Shown: positions 6,676 to 14,077, counted from the stretch's first letter. The stretch is DNA of 33,914 nt from an uncultured Microbacterium sp. (GCA_947647645.1 CANSLE010000003.1:1-33914); one strand, 5' to 3'. Notes: generated from the letters alone by a model not told the origin. Made by a program: numbers and translations.

Positions 6676-7737
6676 ATGCGTGCTTTGAAGATCGGATCGA
6701 CTGAAGTTTCTGACACTTCTCCGGCGTATGTAATCGCCGAGATCGGTCACAACCACGGCGGAGATCTCGCTGCCGCCAAGGATCTGTTTGTCGCCGCCGC
6801 AGAAGCAGGTGCATCCGCGGTAAAGCTGCAGAAGCGAGACAATCAGGGCCTCTTCACTAGGGAAATGCTCGAAAAGCCGTATGGCGGTCGCAATAGCTAC
6901 GGTGCAACCTACGGTGAGCATCGGCAGGCGCTGGAATTCGGTGAACGTGAGTATCGAGAGCTTGCGAGTCTCGCCGCCGAGCTAGGGATCGACTTCTTCA
7001 CCACCGCTTTTGATGAGGTGAGCCTGGACTTCATCGTGAGTCTCGGTCTTCCCGCAATCAAGATTGCCTCCGGGGATCTCACCAACTCGCCGCTGCTCGA
7101 AGCGGCCGGCAAGACCGGCGTGCCGGTCATCGTGAGCTCCGGTGGTGCAAACCTGTCGGACGTTGTGACCGCGGTGTCCGTTCTGGACGGTGTGGGCGCC
7201 AGCTTCGCTCTGCTGCAGTGCACGGCCACCTATCCCGCACAGCCTGAGCAGCTGAATCTTAGGGTAATCGATACCTATCGACGGCTTTTCCCGAACGCCG
7301 TGATCGGATACTCCGGCCATGACGTCCTTCCTACGGCGCCGATTGCGGCGTACACGCTAGGAGCCCGGGTAGTGGAGCGGCACTTCACCCTCGACAAGGG
7401 AGCTCCGGGGAGCGACCACCACTTTTCTCAAACCCCCGCTGAGCTGAAGGCGATGGTGGAGGATCTCGCCGTAGTGCGGGTGGCGCTCGGCTCCTCGGTC
7501 AAACAGCAGCTGCCCGAAGAAGCCCCGGCCCTGGCAAAGATGTCCAAAACGCTCGTCGTTCGCGGGAATCACCGGGCGGGTGCTGTTGTGGACCGGAGCA
7601 TGCTCGTTGCGAAGACGTCAGGGCGGCCGGGGATTCGCCCGGCAGCATTGGGCGAGGTCGTCGGATCACGTCTCGCTCGAGATGTTGAGGATGAACACGT
7701 ACTCCGGTTCTCAGATCTCGTGGATGCGACGGCGTGA
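6676..7737 (+). CDS. neuB: NeuB-type nonulosonic (sialic) acid synthase
   Basis: A 353-residue cytosolic enzyme expected to condense phosphoenolpyruvate with an N-acylated hexosamine (ManNAc or its 6-phosphate in known members) to a nine-carbon 2-keto-3-deoxy sugar acid. The TIM-barrel part shows IAEIGHNHGGD (20-30), AVKLQKR (48-54), KIASGDLTN (129-137), LLQCTATYP (179-187), IGYSGHD (210-216) and VVERHFTLDKGAPGSDHHFS (232-251), which include the metal and substrate residues of NeuB/NANS. Residues ~288-350 form the SAF (antifreeze-like) domain with the usual GRPGIRP. The start is ATG 6676, 4 nt after GAGGGG. It is the first of five overlapping genes; its stop overlaps the SDR start by 4 bp. 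No CMP-sialate synthetase or epimerase is adjacent. Legionaminate, pseudaminate or another sugar could be the product; family confidence is high, substrate unknown. Confidence 0.9.
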   Translation: MRALKIGSTEVSDTSPAYVIAEIGHNHGGDLAAAKDLFVAAAEAGASAVKLQKRDNQGLFTREMLEKPYGGRNSYGATYGEHRQALEFGEREYRELASLAAELGIDFFTTAFDEVSLDFIVSLGLPAIKIASGDLTNSPLLEAAGKTGVPVIVSSGGANLSDVVTAVSVLDGVGASFALLQCTATYPAQPEQLNLRVIDTYRRLFPNAVIGYSGHDVLPTAPIAAYTLGARVVERHFTLDKGAPGSDHHFSQTPAELKAMVEDLAVVRVALGSSVKQQLPEEAPALAKMSKTLVVRGNHRAGAVVDRSMLVAKTSGRPGIRPAALGEVVGSRLARDVEDEHVLRFSDLVDATA

Positions 7738-8519
7738 GCGCAGGAGCGCCGGTTGCGCTGATCACCGGCGCCGCCGGCGGCCTCGGGACGGGGATGTGTG
7801 AGGCGCTTCTCAAGCGGGATTGGAGGGTGCTCGCCCATGTCCGGAACGTCGAGCAGGGCCGACAGCTCGCTGCCGCGGGCGCGCATGTCCTGGCCGCGGA
7901 CCTAAGCTCGCGCACTCAGGTAAGGAGCCTTATCTCACATGTCCGACGAACGACTGCGCGGATCGACGTCCTCGTCAACAATGCCGCGCTCGGATACGGA
8001 GCTCCGGACATTACCAGGCAGGTGACGGAAGACGGCATTGAATCACGTCTCGCTGTGAACGTCCTCGCACCCCTCGCTCTCATGGAGGGACTCAAAGGTC
8101 TGCTAGGTAACGGGAGCCGTGTCCTCAATATGGCGTCGACCAATCAGGAGTTAGTCGACGTCGATGATCTTCAGCTGATCCGTTGTTGGAACCGTGAGGC
8201 CTCGTACCGACAGTCAAAGGCGCTCATGCTCGTCTTGACGCAGGTGTTCGCGGAGCGCTGGAAGCCTCTAAACGTGGCGGTGAATGCAATCCATCCTGGG
8301 ACCCGCTTGCCGACGAAGATCGTGTTGGAGAGCGGCGTCGAGCCCATGGGTTCGCTTGAACGCGGGATCGAGATTTGCGTGGATCAGCTATTGCAATCCG
8401 ATCCCGGCAAGGCGATGTTTGTCAGAGCAGGCGAGTTACCCGTGCGACTCGACGAGCTCTACCCCGTGACTGAGGAGGGGGAGGCGCTGGTCGCGAAACT
8501 GAAGGATCTTCTGGCATGA
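7734..8519 (+). CDS. short-chain dehydrogenase/reductase (SDR)
   Basis: A 261-residue NAD(P)-dependent oxidoreductase with a full SDR signature: cofactor loop TGAAGGLG (11-18), VNNAA (81-85), catalytic S135, Y158 and K162 (YRQSK), and HPGT at 188-191. Classical SDRs of this size interconvert hydroxyl and keto groups. The GTG start overlaps the neuB stop (GTGA), and its own stop overlaps the transporter start (ATGA), so translation is coupled on one message. In this context it probably oxidises or reduces a carbon of the sugar or sugar acid made by NeuB, before or after condensation. The segment between S135 and Y158 is longer than in typical classical SDRs, as in SDRs with unusual substrates. 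The direction of the reaction is not predictable. Confidence 0.85.
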   Translation: MSAGAPVALITGAAGGLGTGMCEALLKRDWRVLAHVRNVEQGRQLAAAGAHVLAADLSSRTQVRSLISHVRRTTARIDVLVNNAALGYGAPDITRQVTEDGIESRLAVNVLAPLALMEGLKGLLGNGSRVLNMASTNQELVDVDDLQLIRCWNREASYRQSKALMLVLTQVFAERWKPLNVAVNAIHPGTRLPTKIVLESGVEPMGSLERGIEICVDQLLQSDPGKAMFVRAGELPVRLDELYPVTEEGEALVAKLKDLLA

Positions 8520-9664
8520 CACTGAGTATCCGTGCGTGGGTCTCGACCAGGTTCTTGACGTTTTTTGTCAGCTGGGCGGTGTTCCAGTCCTACTGGGGCC
8601 TGTGGCTGGCGGACCGAGGCTTCTCGGTCAAGGAGATTGGCACTGCCGTCGCTTGTTCGCTGGTGGCGCGGTCCGTGACCGTCGCACTCATCTACCCAGC
8701 TTTGAACCGCCACGCGACACTGCTGAGGTTGAGCAGGGTGATGCCATGGTTGATCACAGCGGCCGCAGTCCCGTACATCGTCGTGACCGGCTTTCCCATG
8801 CTTGTTGTCGTCTCGGTGGTCTTCGGGCTGATCTACCCGATCATGTTGCCGCTCAACGAGACGGTCGCAACCGTCGCCGCGCGGCAGAAGCTGTTGCCGT
8901 ATGGGCCCACCCGGGCACTAGGCTCCGCTGGCTTCATGATCGGGACGCTCGTCGCGGGCTGGCTGGCCTCGGCACTTGGTACACCAGTCCTCGCTTACGC
9001 TCTTGTCGGATCATGTCTATTGATGGCGCTGATTGGCTTCATCCACCCTCGGGAAGCCGCGGCCCTCGATCTCCGAGGGTCCGGCGCGCACGGGTTCGTT
9101 GCTCTCTTCCGCAATCGTTCGTTCCTTGCCTGCCTGGCGATCGCAACGCTCGTGCAGGGCTCACACGCGGCGTACTACAGTTTCGGTGCGATACGTGCGG
9201 GAGAGATCTCCTCGCCGACCGTGGTGCCGTTGCTGCTTGTTCTCGCACCGCTCAGCGAATTCGCACTTTTCTCCCTGGCGCGTGCGAGGTTCGAAAGCCT
9301 TGGATACCAGTCGCTGTTCGCCATTGGTGCGCTGGTCGCCGCGGGACGGTGGGCACTTCTCGCCGTCGCCGGCAACTGGGAGCTTCTCGCCGTCTCCCAG
9401 CTCCTTCACGCCGGGTCCTACGCGACGACTCACATGGCATTCGCGATGTACGTCCGCGATCACATCGACGTCGACAACCAAGGCGCAGCGCAGGGGCTAT
9501 ACGCATCGCTCGCCATGGGGTTGGGCACCGCCGTGCTTACATTCGTCGCGGGGCAACAACTGAGTGCGAGTTTCTCCACTGCACTACTCACTATGGCGGG
9601 CGCAGCGGTCGTCAGCCTAATTTTCCTGCCATTGACCCGAGTCGACAGAAAGGCCGCCCCATGA
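8516..9664 (+). CDS. MFS transporter (MFS_1-like type)
   Basis: A 382-residue integral membrane protein with about eleven to twelve hydrophobic segments and short loops. The N-terminal WGLWLADRGFSVKEIGTAVA is the kind of first-helix/loop motif seen in the MFS_1-like group (HcaT phenylpropionate and nucleoside:H+ symporter relatives). A basic/acidic loop (IHPREAAALDLRG) separates the two halves. ATG 8516 overlaps the SDR stop and the last codons overlap the aldolase ATG, so it is an integral part of the operon. By context it moves the sugar acid or its precursor across the membrane; import and export are both possible from sequence. Export would make sense because the locus has NeuB but no activation or transfer enzymes. 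Confidence 0.82.
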   Translation: MTLSIRAWVSTRFLTFFVSWAVFQSYWGLWLADRGFSVKEIGTAVACSLVARSVTVALIYPALNRHATLLRLSRVMPWLITAAAVPYIVVTGFPMLVVVSVVFGLIYPIMLPLNETVATVAARQKLLPYGPTRALGSAGFMIGTLVAGWLASALGTPVLAYALVGSCLLMALIGFIHPREAAALDLRGSGAHGFVALFRNRSFLACLAIATLVQGSHAAYYSFGAIRAGEISSPTVVPLLLVLAPLSEFALFSLARARFESLGYQSLFAIGALVAAGRWALLAVAGNWELLAVSQLLHAGSYATTHMAFAMYVRDHIDVDNQGAAQGLYASLAMGLGTAVLTFVAGQQLSASFSTALLTMAGAAVVSLIFLPLTRVDRKAAP

Positions 9665-10551
9665 CGCTGGATCTGACTGGCGCAAACACGCTCCTCGTGA
9701 CGCCATTCCACGCGGATGGTTCCATAGATGAACTCTCGCTCCGCCGACTCATCGACCATGTTATTGAGGGAGGAGCACGAGGCGTGATTCTGCTCGGTTC
9801 CACCGGAGAGTTCTTTTGTCTCACCCATGACGAGCGAATCCGTGTCACGCGGGCCGGGATCGCTCACGTCGCAGGTCGAGTCCCGGTCACCGTCGGTGTC
9901 GGTAGCGATGGTACCGCCGAAACCATCGAACTGACTGCCACCGCAGAGAATGCTGGCGCCGACTGCGTGATGGTCATTCCGCCCATCTATTTCGACAGCA
10001 GCGCCGATCCGCAGATAGCCCACTACACCGCCGTCGCCGCGTCGACGACGCTCGACGTGATGCTTTACGACGGATCAAACGGGATTCGTCTGACCGCACC
10101 GGTCCTTGAGCAAGCCAGCAGGCAGGCTCCGAACATCAAGTATGCGAAGATCGCCACCGCCGACCCCACTCTGTTCCGGATCTTCCGCGAGGCCGCGCCG
10201 AGCATCACCACAATCGTCGGAGAGGACATGATGCTGTTTCAGGGGTTACGAGCAGGCGGGAGAGGTTCTGCCACCGCGATCGGGAACATCTTGCCCCGTC
10301 AGATTGCCGCCCTACATCGGGCGCATGAGAACGGGGACGCCGAAGAGGCGTATCGGATCGCGACCTGGTTGTCTCCCGTCACGATGTTCCTGTCAGTACC
10401 CAAGGGAGGCTTCATCGCGAAGTTCAAGCACATCCTCGCGCTCGAAGGAATCATCGAGTCCGACCGGGTACGCGCCCCGCTCCTGCCCTTGACAGCCGAA
10501 GGAAGAGCGGAGATCGTCCAGGACGTCTTGCCACTTCTCGCCCGTGGATAG
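9661..10551 (+). CDS. DapA/NanA-family (class I) aldolase
   Basis: A 296-residue TIM-barrel enzyme of the dihydrodipicolinate synthase/N-acetylneuraminate lyase superfamily, which adds pyruvate to an aldehyde or cleaves the product. LLGSTGEFF (44-52) holds the carboxylate-binding GSTGE, MLYDGSNG carries Y136, and NIKYAKIATAD carries the Schiff-base lysine, best placed at K163. These positions match Y133/K161 of DapA. The Y-D-G-S-N-G segment differs from the YNVPGRTG of true DapA and the YNIPALSG of NanA, so neither substrate should be assumed. ATG 9661 overlaps the transporter stop by 4 bp. Its pairing with NeuB is odd because both families build or break 2-keto-3-deoxy sugar acids: it could recycle the product, make a second keto acid, or provide the aldehyde precursor. 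Confidence 0.87.
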   Translation: MTLDLTGANTLLVTPFHADGSIDELSLRRLIDHVIEGGARGVILLGSTGEFFCLTHDERIRVTRAGIAHVAGRVPVTVGVGSDGTAETIELTATAENAGADCVMVIPPIYFDSSADPQIAHYTAVAASTTLDVMLYDGSNGIRLTAPVLEQASRQAPNIKYAKIATADPTLFRIFREAAPSITTIVGEDMMLFQGLRAGGRGSATAIGNILPRQIAALHRAHENGDAEEAYRIATWLSPVTMFLSVPKGGFIAKFKHILALEGIIESDRVRAPLLPLTAEGRAEIVQDVLPLLARG

Positions 10552-11227
10552 TCGCAAAATCGAAGGAGTGCTCTTCGACCTCGACGACACGCTTCTGGAT
10601 CACAGTGGTTCCGCTAAGCGCGCCTTTAGCCAGTGGGCATGCGCGAACAGGATCCAGCCCACCTCGAAAAATTGGTCCCTTTGGCGTGAAACCGAGCATC
10701 GATTTCCGCCGGAACCACACAAGAGCGTCCCCATGTCCCGTACTCGGACGAAACGAATGCAGGCGTTCTTGGCAGCCGTGCTTCCGGGGTCCGCGACATC
10801 TTCAGACCGGAATCTCCTGAAGCTCTACGACGACTACCTCCTTCGGTACAGCGAAAGCTGGAGTCTTTATCCCGACACTCTCGACTCGTTGGATCTACTA
10901 CGCGGCAGATTCCGGCTGGGGATTCTCACCAACGGCGCGACACTTATGCAGCGAAGAAAACTACGCCGCACCGGATTGAACAGCCGCGTCGAGTTTGCGC
11001 TGATCTCCGAAGAGATCGGGGTTGCGAAGCCGGCCCCAGAGGCCTTCATCATCGCGTGTGACCGGTTACGACTCCGCCCCGACGCAGTCTTGTACATCGG
11101 AGACGATCCGCAGATTGATGTCGACGGAGCCCGCAACGCAGGTCTGCACAGCACGCAAGTCCTACGAAAGACCGCCGCAGGACCAACGGCGCTACGCGAC
11201 TTGTGCGAATCCCTCTTGAAGACATAG
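10544..11227 (+). CDS. HAD-superfamily hydrolase (probable sugar phosphatase)
   Basis: A 227-residue haloacid-dehalogenase-type phosphatase of subfamily IA. Motif I is FDLDDT (nucleophile D12, acid D14), motif II is LTNG (128-131), motif III is K162 in GVAKPAPE, and motif IV is GDDPQIDVDGA (186-196). An alpha-helical cap occupies about residues 17-105. The closest functional analogues by architecture are the Neu5Ac-9-phosphate phosphatases (NANP), which remove the phosphate left when the synthase uses a 6-phosphorylated hexosamine; that match is an inference from context. The GTG start overlaps the aldolase gene by 8 bp and the gene ends the operon. The small hairpin AGGGC-GAT-GCCCT just after the stop (11226-11238) is too weak to call a terminator. 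Confidence 0.86.
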   Translation: MDSRKIEGVLFDLDDTLLDHSGSAKRAFSQWACANRIQPTSKNWSLWRETEHRFPPEPHKSVPMSRTRTKRMQAFLAAVLPGSATSSDRNLLKLYDDYLLRYSESWSLYPDTLDSLDLLRGRFRLGILTNGATLMQRRKLRRTGLNSRVEFALISEEIGVAKPAPEAFIIACDRLRLRPDAVLYIGDDPQIDVDGARNAGLHSTQVLRKTAAGPTALRDLCESLLKT

Positions 11228-11340
11228 GGCGATGCCCTGTCGCAGCAGAGATGCTCGGCCTGCAAGCCCCCGAGGGTTCGGTGCGAAAGCGGTGCTCGGA
11301 CACGTATCGGCCAACACCAGCGTGGCTCGTTCAGTGACTC

Positions 11341-11656
11341 TGACTCGCCCCGGCATGTGCGGAGACATGATTCCTTGGAAGGATCTGTCTCATGGGACGT
11401 CCCAGTAAGTATCCGCGCGAGCTTCGTGAGCGCGCTGTCCGTATGGTCGCCGAGGTGCGGTCCGACTACTCCAGTGAGTACGCGGCGATGACCGCGGTCG
11501 CGCAGATGCTCGGCATCGGGTCGCCGGAGACGATCCGGACGTGGATCCGCCGCAATCAGGTCGACGCCGGCGAACGCCCCGGTATCAGGACCGAAGCATC
11601 GGAGGAGATCAAGCGGCTCAAGCGGGAGAACGTGGAACTGCGGCGGGCGAACGAGG
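11341..11656 (+). mobile_element. left-end remnant of an IS3-family element
   Basis: TGACTCGCCCCGGCATGTGC at 11341 resembles an IS3-group terminal repeat, and a ribosome site (GGAAGGA) plus the first part of orfA follow. The element breaks off at about 11656 where IS30-type sequence begins; no right half is present in the window. Confidence 0.6.
11392..11656 (+). pseudogene. IS3-family transposase orfA, truncated
   Basis: The first ~88 residues (MGRPSKYPRELRERAVRMV, then GIGSPETIRTWIRRNQVDAG and the leucine-zipper-like EEIKRLKRENVELRRANE) are a standard IS3 OrfA: a helix-turn-helix followed by a coiled coil. After ANEV the frame runs on to 11919 in the ORF track, but those residues are a shadow of the inserted IS30 gene. 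The OrfB catalytic part is absent. The fragment cannot support transposition. Confidence 0.8.
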
Positions 11657-11726
11657 TGGCGGATTCAACCGGTCAGCGCAATGGGTGCTGTGAGATGAAG
11701 CAGACGCTGATCTCGGGAGGCATCGG

Positions 11727-12177
11727 TTGCAGGGCAAGCATGGTCATCTCAGTCGCGAGCAGAAGCAGCTCGCGATCCGTCTCCACTCGAAGGGGTGGCG
11801 TCTCATCGACATCGCCCGCGAAGTCGGCTGCACGGCGCCGATGGTCGGGAAGATGGCCCGGGAGGGGCGTCACCTCGATGCGAAGCCGTTCGGGTGGGAG
11901 CCGCGGGAGGGGCATCTGACGGTCCTCGACCGCGAGCAAATACTCGTAGGGCTTGCCCGCGGTGACACACTCACCGCGATCGCGCGCAGTCTTGGGCGGG
12001 GCGGTGTCGACCGTCAGCCGCGAGGTCAAGCGCGGCGGCGGACGCGACGGGTACTCGGCGTGGCGGGCGCATGAAGACGCGCGTGAGCAGGCGCGCAGGC
12101 CGAAGCCATTCAAGCTCGACGGCGGCCGGCTACTCCATGCCGTGACCGCGGAGTTGGAGAAGCTATGGTCACCGCAG
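11727..12177 (+). pseudogene. IS30-family transposase, N-terminal fragment with a frameshift
   Basis: Residues from MQGKHGHLSREQKQLAIRL through DIAREVGCTAPMVGKMAREG and ILVGLARGDTLTAIARSLG are the double helix-turn-helix N-terminus of an IS30-type transposase. The frame then shifts at the G-run near 11998-12001: one extra G separates the end of the first frame (SLGR) from the continuation in the next frame (VSTVSREVKRGGGRDGYSAW). The second part continues to KLWSPQ and is cut at 12178 by the end of the minus-strand IS3 element. The DDE domain is missing. The left boundary is around 11658, where the upstream IS3 orfA stops. Confidence 0.8.
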
Positions 12178-12201
12178 GGGTCTGCCGCACCGGCAGGTGA
12201 C
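12178..12201. repeat. IS3 terminal inverted repeat (24 bp), orfB side
   Basis: Exact reverse complement of 13422-13445; lies 9 bp beyond the orfB stop codon. Confidence 0.92.
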
Positions 12202-12210
12202 GGTTTGTAG

Positions 12211-13089
12211 TCATGCCGCGAGGGCGATGTTGGTGTTCATGATTGCTTCGTGCTCGATGGGGGTCAAACCGTGCAGCCGTTTCTGGCGGCGGCGTCGGTG
12301 GTAGGTGCGTTCGATCCAGGTGACGATGGCGATGCGGAGCTGTTCGCGGGTGTCCCAGGATTGCCGGTTGAGGACGTTCTTTTGCAGCAGGCTGAAGAAC
12401 GACTCCATCGCGGCGTTATCGCCCGCCGCGCCGACGCGGCCCATCGATCCGACCATCCCGTGGTGGTGCAGAGCGCGGACCATCTTGCGGGCGCGAAATT
12501 GCGATCCTCTGTCGGTGTGGACGACGCAGCCTGCGACGTTCCCGCGCCTGGCGACGGCGTTGCCCACCGCGTCGACGGCGAGACGCGCTTTCATCCGGTC
12601 GCTGATCGAGTAGCCCACGATCCGATTCGAGAACACGTCCTTGATGGCGCAAAGGTAGAGCTTGCCTTCCGCGGTCTTGTGTTCCGTGATGCCGCTGAGC
12701 CAGAGCCTGTTCGGGGCGCCCGCGGTGAACTCGCCACGCACGAGATCGTCGTGAACGGGCGGGCCGGGACGTCGGCCCTTCCCACGACGACGCTTGCCGA
12801 ACGTGGACCACCAGCCGTTGTCGCGACAGATCCGCCACGCCGTCCGCTCGGCCATGACCTCACCCGCGTCGCGGGCCTCGTCGAGCAGGAACCGGTAACC
12901 GAACTCCGGATCGTCGCGGTGCGCGTCGAACAGCGCGTTCGCACGATACGCCGCGATGAGTTCGGCATCGGTGATGGGGTTCGCCAACCACCGGTAGTAG
13001 GGCTGGCGAGCGAGCTTGAGCACCCGGCACGTCACCGCGACGGGAACACCGTCAGCGGCGAGCTCGGTCACGAGCGGGTAAAGCCTTTT
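12211..13089 (-). CDS. IS3-family transposase OrfB (rve core), first catalytic Asp replaced
   Basis: About 292 residues made by -1 frameshifting from orfA, entering near RLYPLVTELAADG. It has the HTH_21 segment (ALFDAHRDDPEFGYRFLLDE) and the integrase core with VVHTDRGSQFRARKMV (second Asp) and GDNAAMESFFSLLQKNVL (Glu). Where relatives read WLTDITEH this copy reads WLSGITEH: the first Asp of the DDE triad is Gly (codon GGC, complement of 12691-12693), a single-base change from GAC. The protein should therefore be catalytically dead. The track ORF extends to 13251 only because that frame is open behind orfA. The rest of the protein is full length, so the substitution is probably recent. Confidence 0.88.
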   Translation of the reverse strand, partial: KRLYPLVTELAADGVPVAVTCRVLKLARQPYYRWLANPITDAELIAAYRANALFDAHRDDPEFGYRFLLDEARDAGEVMAERTAWRICRDNGWWSTFGKRRRGKGRRPGPPVHDDLVRGEFTAGAPNRLWLSGITEHKTAEGKLYLCAIKDVFSNRIVGYSISDRMKARLAVDAVGNAVARRGNVAGCVVHTDRGSQFRARKMVRALHHHGMVGSMGRVGAAGDNAAMESFFSLLQKNVLNRQSWDTREQLRIAIVTWIERTYHRRRRQKRLHGLTPIEHEAIMNTNIALAA

Positions 13090-13376
13090 CCCGGCAGGTT
13101 CGCCTGCGACAGATACGCCGCCGCACGCCGCAACACCTCGACCTCCTGCTCGAGCAACCGGATCCGCTTTCGCGCCTCCCGCAGCTCGGCACCTTCGGAC
13201 CGCGTCACACCCGGCTTTGCACCATCCTCGACGGCGGCACGCCGCATCCACTTCGTGAGCGTCATCGGGTGAACACCGAAGCCGGCCGCGATCTGCTCGA
13301 TGGTCACTCCGGGCTCGCGGTTCCTGGCGACACGCACGACGTCGTCACGGAACTCACTCGGGTAAGGCTTGGGCAC
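13068..13376 (-). CDS. IS3-family transposase OrfA
   Basis: A 102-residue DNA-binding subunit: helix-turn-helix (EQIAAGFGVHPMTLTKWMRR) followed by a leucine-zipper-like segment (ARKRIRLLEQEVEVLRRAAAYL). I chose GTG at 13376 (MPKPYPSEFRDDVV) over the longer TTG start at 13409 because GGAAGGA lies about 8 nt before it and because family members start there. It overlaps orfB; the frameshift site GGGAAAAGG (complement of about 13084-13093) lies in its last codons. Confidence 0.88.
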   Translation of the reverse strand: MPKPYPSEFRDDVVRVARNREPGVTIEQIAAGFGVHPMTLTKWMRRAAVEDGAKPGVTRSEGAELREARKRIRLLEQEVEVLRRAAAYLSQANLPGKGFTRS

Positions 13377-13421
13377 AATGACATCCTTCCAGGGCACCCC
13401 TCCGGGCAACCCAACTCAGAT

Positions 13422-13445
13422 GTCACCTGCCGGTGCGGCAGACCC
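13422..13445. repeat. IS3 terminal inverted repeat (24 bp), orfA side
   Basis: Exact reverse complement of 12178-12201. Immediately beyond it the truncated toxin-like frame becomes open. Confidence 0.92.
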
Positions 13446-13632
13446 GTTCGTGGACGCTAACGGGGTGCTTCGCCTTACGCTCAAGACGGGAAGCGAACGG
13501 ACGCTCGGAAGTGAAACGCCGCACGTGGAGGTCCGCCGCGAGATGGGTCACCGCATCGACCCGGCGACCGGGGAACCCACCTCGCGAAGGTCCCCAGGTA
13601 ACCACCGAGAGATAACCTGGGATTGCGAATGA
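13446..13632 (+). pseudogene. C-terminal tip of a polymorphic-toxin-like protein, 5' part removed by IS3
   Basis: Immediately right of the IS3 end the + strand encodes about 62 residues ending in TGA at 13630-13632. They have the look of a secreted toxin tip: DANGVLRLTLKTG, then TPHVEVRREMGHRID, PATGEPTSRRSPGNH and a final ITWDCE. A HVEV..GHRI..RRSPGNH..I.WD end is a pattern I associate with the nuclease-like C-termini of actinobacterial and Bacillus polymorphic toxins; I cannot name the Pfam toxin family with certainty. The upstream export and repeat regions are missing. The stop overlaps the next gene's ATG (ATGA), the usual arrangement of toxin and immunity genes. The frame is open into the IS3 end, but no plausible start remains. 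Confidence 0.6.
13610..13620. repeat. 11-bp direct repeat, copy 1 (AGATAACCTGG)
   Basis: Lies within the last codons of the toxin-like tip (EITWD). The same 11 bases recur at 14102-14112 directly outside the solitary ISL3 end, so the two copies bracket the immunity-like gene. Confidence 0.6.
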
Positions 13633-14000
13633 ACTACTGGGAACTGCCCGAATTCGATGACGTCTACCTGGAGGACAGCTGGGTTCGCGACGTCCAAATC
13701 GGCGATAAGTCCATCAGGTTCACACTCGATCTTGTACTCCGCGAGAACAATCCACGGTACAAGCCCCCGCTGAGCGGTGAGCAATACTGTTACGCGCCCG
13801 CAACTCTCGAGTTCGACCATGCGACTCAAATCAGATGGATGCCGAGCGCTTTCATGCCAGCGGTAGACCCTGACGGGAGCGTCGACTTCGGCAACATCGA
13901 CAGCTTTGAGGTTGATGGAGACGTCTATCACCTCGAAGGCGACTGGGGTGAGGCAACAATTTATACGTCGACGCCGCCCCGGATCGACTTCGCCGACTGA
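13629..14000 (+). CDS. putative immunity protein of the adjacent toxin tip
   Basis: A 123-residue, strongly acidic cytosolic protein (MNYWELPEFDDVYLEDSW, later PAVDPDGSVDFGNIDSFEVDGDVYHLEGDWGEATIY) with no signal peptide or membrane segment. I place the start at ATG 13629, which overlaps the toxin stop as ATGA, rather than the track's TTG at 13623. Small size, acidity, aromatic content and translational coupling to a toxin C-terminus are the features of immunity proteins of polymorphic toxins; I do not recognise the family, so the role is inferred from context. Its GC content is clearly lower than that of the flanking chromosomal genes, in line with transfer as a cassette. The gene appears intact although the toxin is not. 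Confidence 0.65.
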   Translation: MNYWELPEFDDVYLEDSWVRDVQIGDKSIRFTLDLVLRENNPRYKPPLSGEQYCYAPATLEFDHATQIRWMPSAFMPAVDPDGSVDFGNIDSFEVDGDVYHLEGDWGEATIYTSTPPRIDFAD

Positions 14001-14077
14001 CGTTGTCGCGCCGCCTGGGATCAGAGACTACGTTGCGAGCCGGCGTTTCGGAGAGCAACGTCCGGTCTATATCAATG

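Larger units (their letters stand above)
12178..13445 (-). mobile_element. IS3-family insertion sequence, structurally complete (1268 bp)
   Basis: Perfect 24-bp inverted repeats (12178-12201 and 13422-13445, containing TGCCGCACCGGCAGGTGAC) bracket overlapping orfA and orfB on the minus strand. The -1 frameshift window GGGAAAAGG is present. No 3-4 bp direct repeat flanks it, so one flank was probably rearranged after insertion. The left side truncates an IS30 transposase and the right side truncates a toxin-like gene. OrfB lacks the first catalytic Asp (see that entry), so the copy is probably not autonomously mobile. Confidence 0.9.

Noticed and set aside
8536-9660. 671-residue plus-strand ORF extending the aldolase upstream
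   Set aside because: The extension is a frame shadow of the MFS gene; the aldolase starts at ATG 9661 with a 4-bp overlap.
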